Source of the DNA: JAJYTL01 sp046705265 | Lineage (GTDB): Bacteria; Pseudomonadota; Alphaproteobacteria; Ferrovibrionales; Ferrovibrionaceae | NCBI GenBank assembly: GCA_046705265.1 | Contig: JBJKQL010000064.1 | Span: 1-6,913, forward strand | DNA length: 6,913 nucleotides | Reading direction: 5' to 3' | Shown: piece by piece, positions 5,896 to 6,913 of the stretch | Layout: every line of letters starts with the position of its first letter | Position numbering within the stretch: position 1 is the first letter of the stretch | Notes under the pieces: generated by a model | Database searches by the model: none | What the model saw: the letters and a program-made list of their open reading frames with translations, nothing else | Told to the model about the DNA's origin: nothing | Translations under genes and position numbers: made by a program

Positions 5896-6913
5896 ATGGC
5901 ACGTGCCACGCTGACGGACAAGAAATTCCAAAGCCTGAAAAAACATCCAGGAACATATTGCGATGGCGGCGGCCTGTACCTGAGAGTCGACGCCGGCCGC
6001 TGTTCCTGGCTATTCCGCTATAAGGTGGGCAGCAAGACCCATTGGCTGGGTCTGGGAAGCGCTCATGATGTCGGCCTGGCACAGGCGCGGGCGAAGGCGG
6101 CAGAGTGCCGTAGCGGTCTCGGAAGCCGGGGAAACCGCATCGACATTCTGGCCGTGCGGCAGACGGCAGAGCACAAAACCGCTGCCTTCACGTTCAAGGA
6201 TGCTGCCAGGAAATACATCGAATCGAACCGCTCCGGCTGGCGTAACGAGAAACATGCGAGGCAGTGGGAAAGCACGTTATCGATCTATGCCTATCCCGTT
6301 ATCGGCGAGAAGGCGGTGGCCGATATCACGACCGAGGACGTACTGGCGATCCTTTCGCCGATTTGGAGCACTAGAACGGAAACCGCCTCCCGCATCCGAG
6401 GCCGCATCGAGTCTGTTTTGAACTTCGCCAAGGTGAGGAAGTGGCGTAGCGGCGAGAACCCTGCGCAGTGGAAAGGGCACCTGGACCATATCCTGCCACG
6501 GCGAAGCAAGGTCGCTCCGGTCGAGCATCATCCGGCACTACCATGGCAGCGTATCGGCGAAGTCATGGAACAGGCCGCGAAAAGCCATGGCATCGCAGCG
6601 GCGGCGCTGCGCTTTGTGGTGCTGACTGCCGCACGATCCGGCGAGGTTCGCGGCGCTACGTGGTTGGAAATCGATATAGAAGGAAAAATCTGGACGATAC
6701 CGGGAAGCAGGATGAAGGGCGGCAGGGAGCATCGCGTCCCGCTCGCCGGTAACGCGGTACGGATTCTTGAGGCCATGCTGCAATTCAGGAAGGCCACAAC
6801 CGACCTTGTATTTCCCGGCGGTCGCGTTGGGCGGCCCTTATCGGACGTCGCACTTACAAAGGCTTTCCGAGCCGCTGGCGGCGAGGGCTATACGGTTCAT
6901 GGACTCCGCTCCA
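5896..6913 (+). CDS. P4-type tyrosine recombinase / genomic-island integrase, 3' end cut by window
   Basis: An uninterrupted frame of 339 codons runs off the right edge; GGGAG at 5883-5887 lies 8 bp before the ATG. Residues 1-85 form the arm-binding domain (MARATLTDKKFQSL, then the hallmark YCDGGGLYLRV at 21-31 and WLFRYKVGSKTHWLGLGS). Residues 97-195 are the core-binding helical domain. The catalytic domain follows, with Arg247 (LTAARSGEVRG), Lys274 (RMKGGREHRVPL) and His335/Arg338 (VHGLRS). The tyrosine nucleophile, expected a few dozen residues later, is beyond the window, so completeness cannot be judged. Such enzymes insert and excise genomic islands or prophages, usually at a tRNA 3' end. 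No tRNA or tRNA fragment is recognised upstream. The gene reads away from the 13-bp repeats, so the island body probably lies to the right. Confidence 0.93.
   Translation, partial: MARATLTDKKFQSLKKHPGTYCDGGGLYLRVDAGRCSWLFRYKVGSKTHWLGLGSAHDVGLAQARAKAAECRSGLGSRGNRIDILAVRQTAEHKTAAFTFKDAARKYIESNRSGWRNEKHARQWESTLSIYAYPVIGEKAVADITTEDVLAILSPIWSTRTETASRIRGRIESVLNFAKVRKWRSGENPAQWKGHLDHILPRRSKVAPVEHHPALPWQRIGEVMEQAAKSHGIAAAALRFVVLTAARSGEVRGATWLEIDIEGKIWTIPGSRMKGGREHRVPLAGNAVRILEAMLQFRKATTDLVFPGGRVGRPLSDVALTKAFRAAGGEGYTVHGLRS

Noticed and set aside
5575..5946. A 123-residue minus-strand frame across the region before the integrase
   Set aside because: It runs antisense through the tandem repeats and the integrase start, and part of its sequence is just the translated repeat array.

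Overview
The window looks like a stretch of proteobacterial chromosome, most likely alphaproteobacterial. This rests on its moderately GC-rich coding sequence, Shine-Dalgarno starts, a YceI/cytochrome b561 pair and a P4-type island integrase. The exact taxon cannot be read from the sequence. Mobile DNA sits at both edges: the start of an IS630-like transposase at the far left, reading leftward, and a tyrosine recombinase at the far right, reading rightward. Both genes are cut by the window.

From left to right: (1) positions 1-118 hold the first 18 codons of the IS630-like transposase on the minus strand, with a near-consensus sigma70 promoter. (2) Positions 119-443 are a non-coding leader with a perfect 12-bp palindrome and a perfect 9-bp inverted repeat, upstream of (3) a plus-strand iron-containing alcohol dehydrogenase / maleylacetate reductase-like gene (444-1598), in which one of the four usual metal ligands is an arginine. 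(4) Positions 1599-2157 are a spacer with no intact gene and a possible tail of a decayed transposase. (5) Positions 5241-2158 are a minus-strand run of four genes. In order of transcription they are: a membrane-anchored protein built of about twelve 20-23-residue repeats, a small secreted protein of unknown function, a secreted YceI-family protein, and a cytochrome b561 that overlaps the YceI gene by 17 bp. (6) Positions 5242-5895 are non-coding. They carry an imperfect 25-bp direct duplication, a 7-bp inverted repeat and four tandem 13-bp repeats just before (7) the tyrosine recombinase (5896 to the right edge).

The four minus-strand genes all appear to act at or outside the inner membrane: an anchored repeat protein, two exported proteins and a membrane b-type cytochrome. 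YceI next to cytochrome b561 is a known pairing (yceJ-yceI in E. coli). The repeat protein and the small secreted protein at the head of the run are the least described part of the window and the best candidates for something new. The right edge looks like the left end of an integrated island whose body lies beyond the window.
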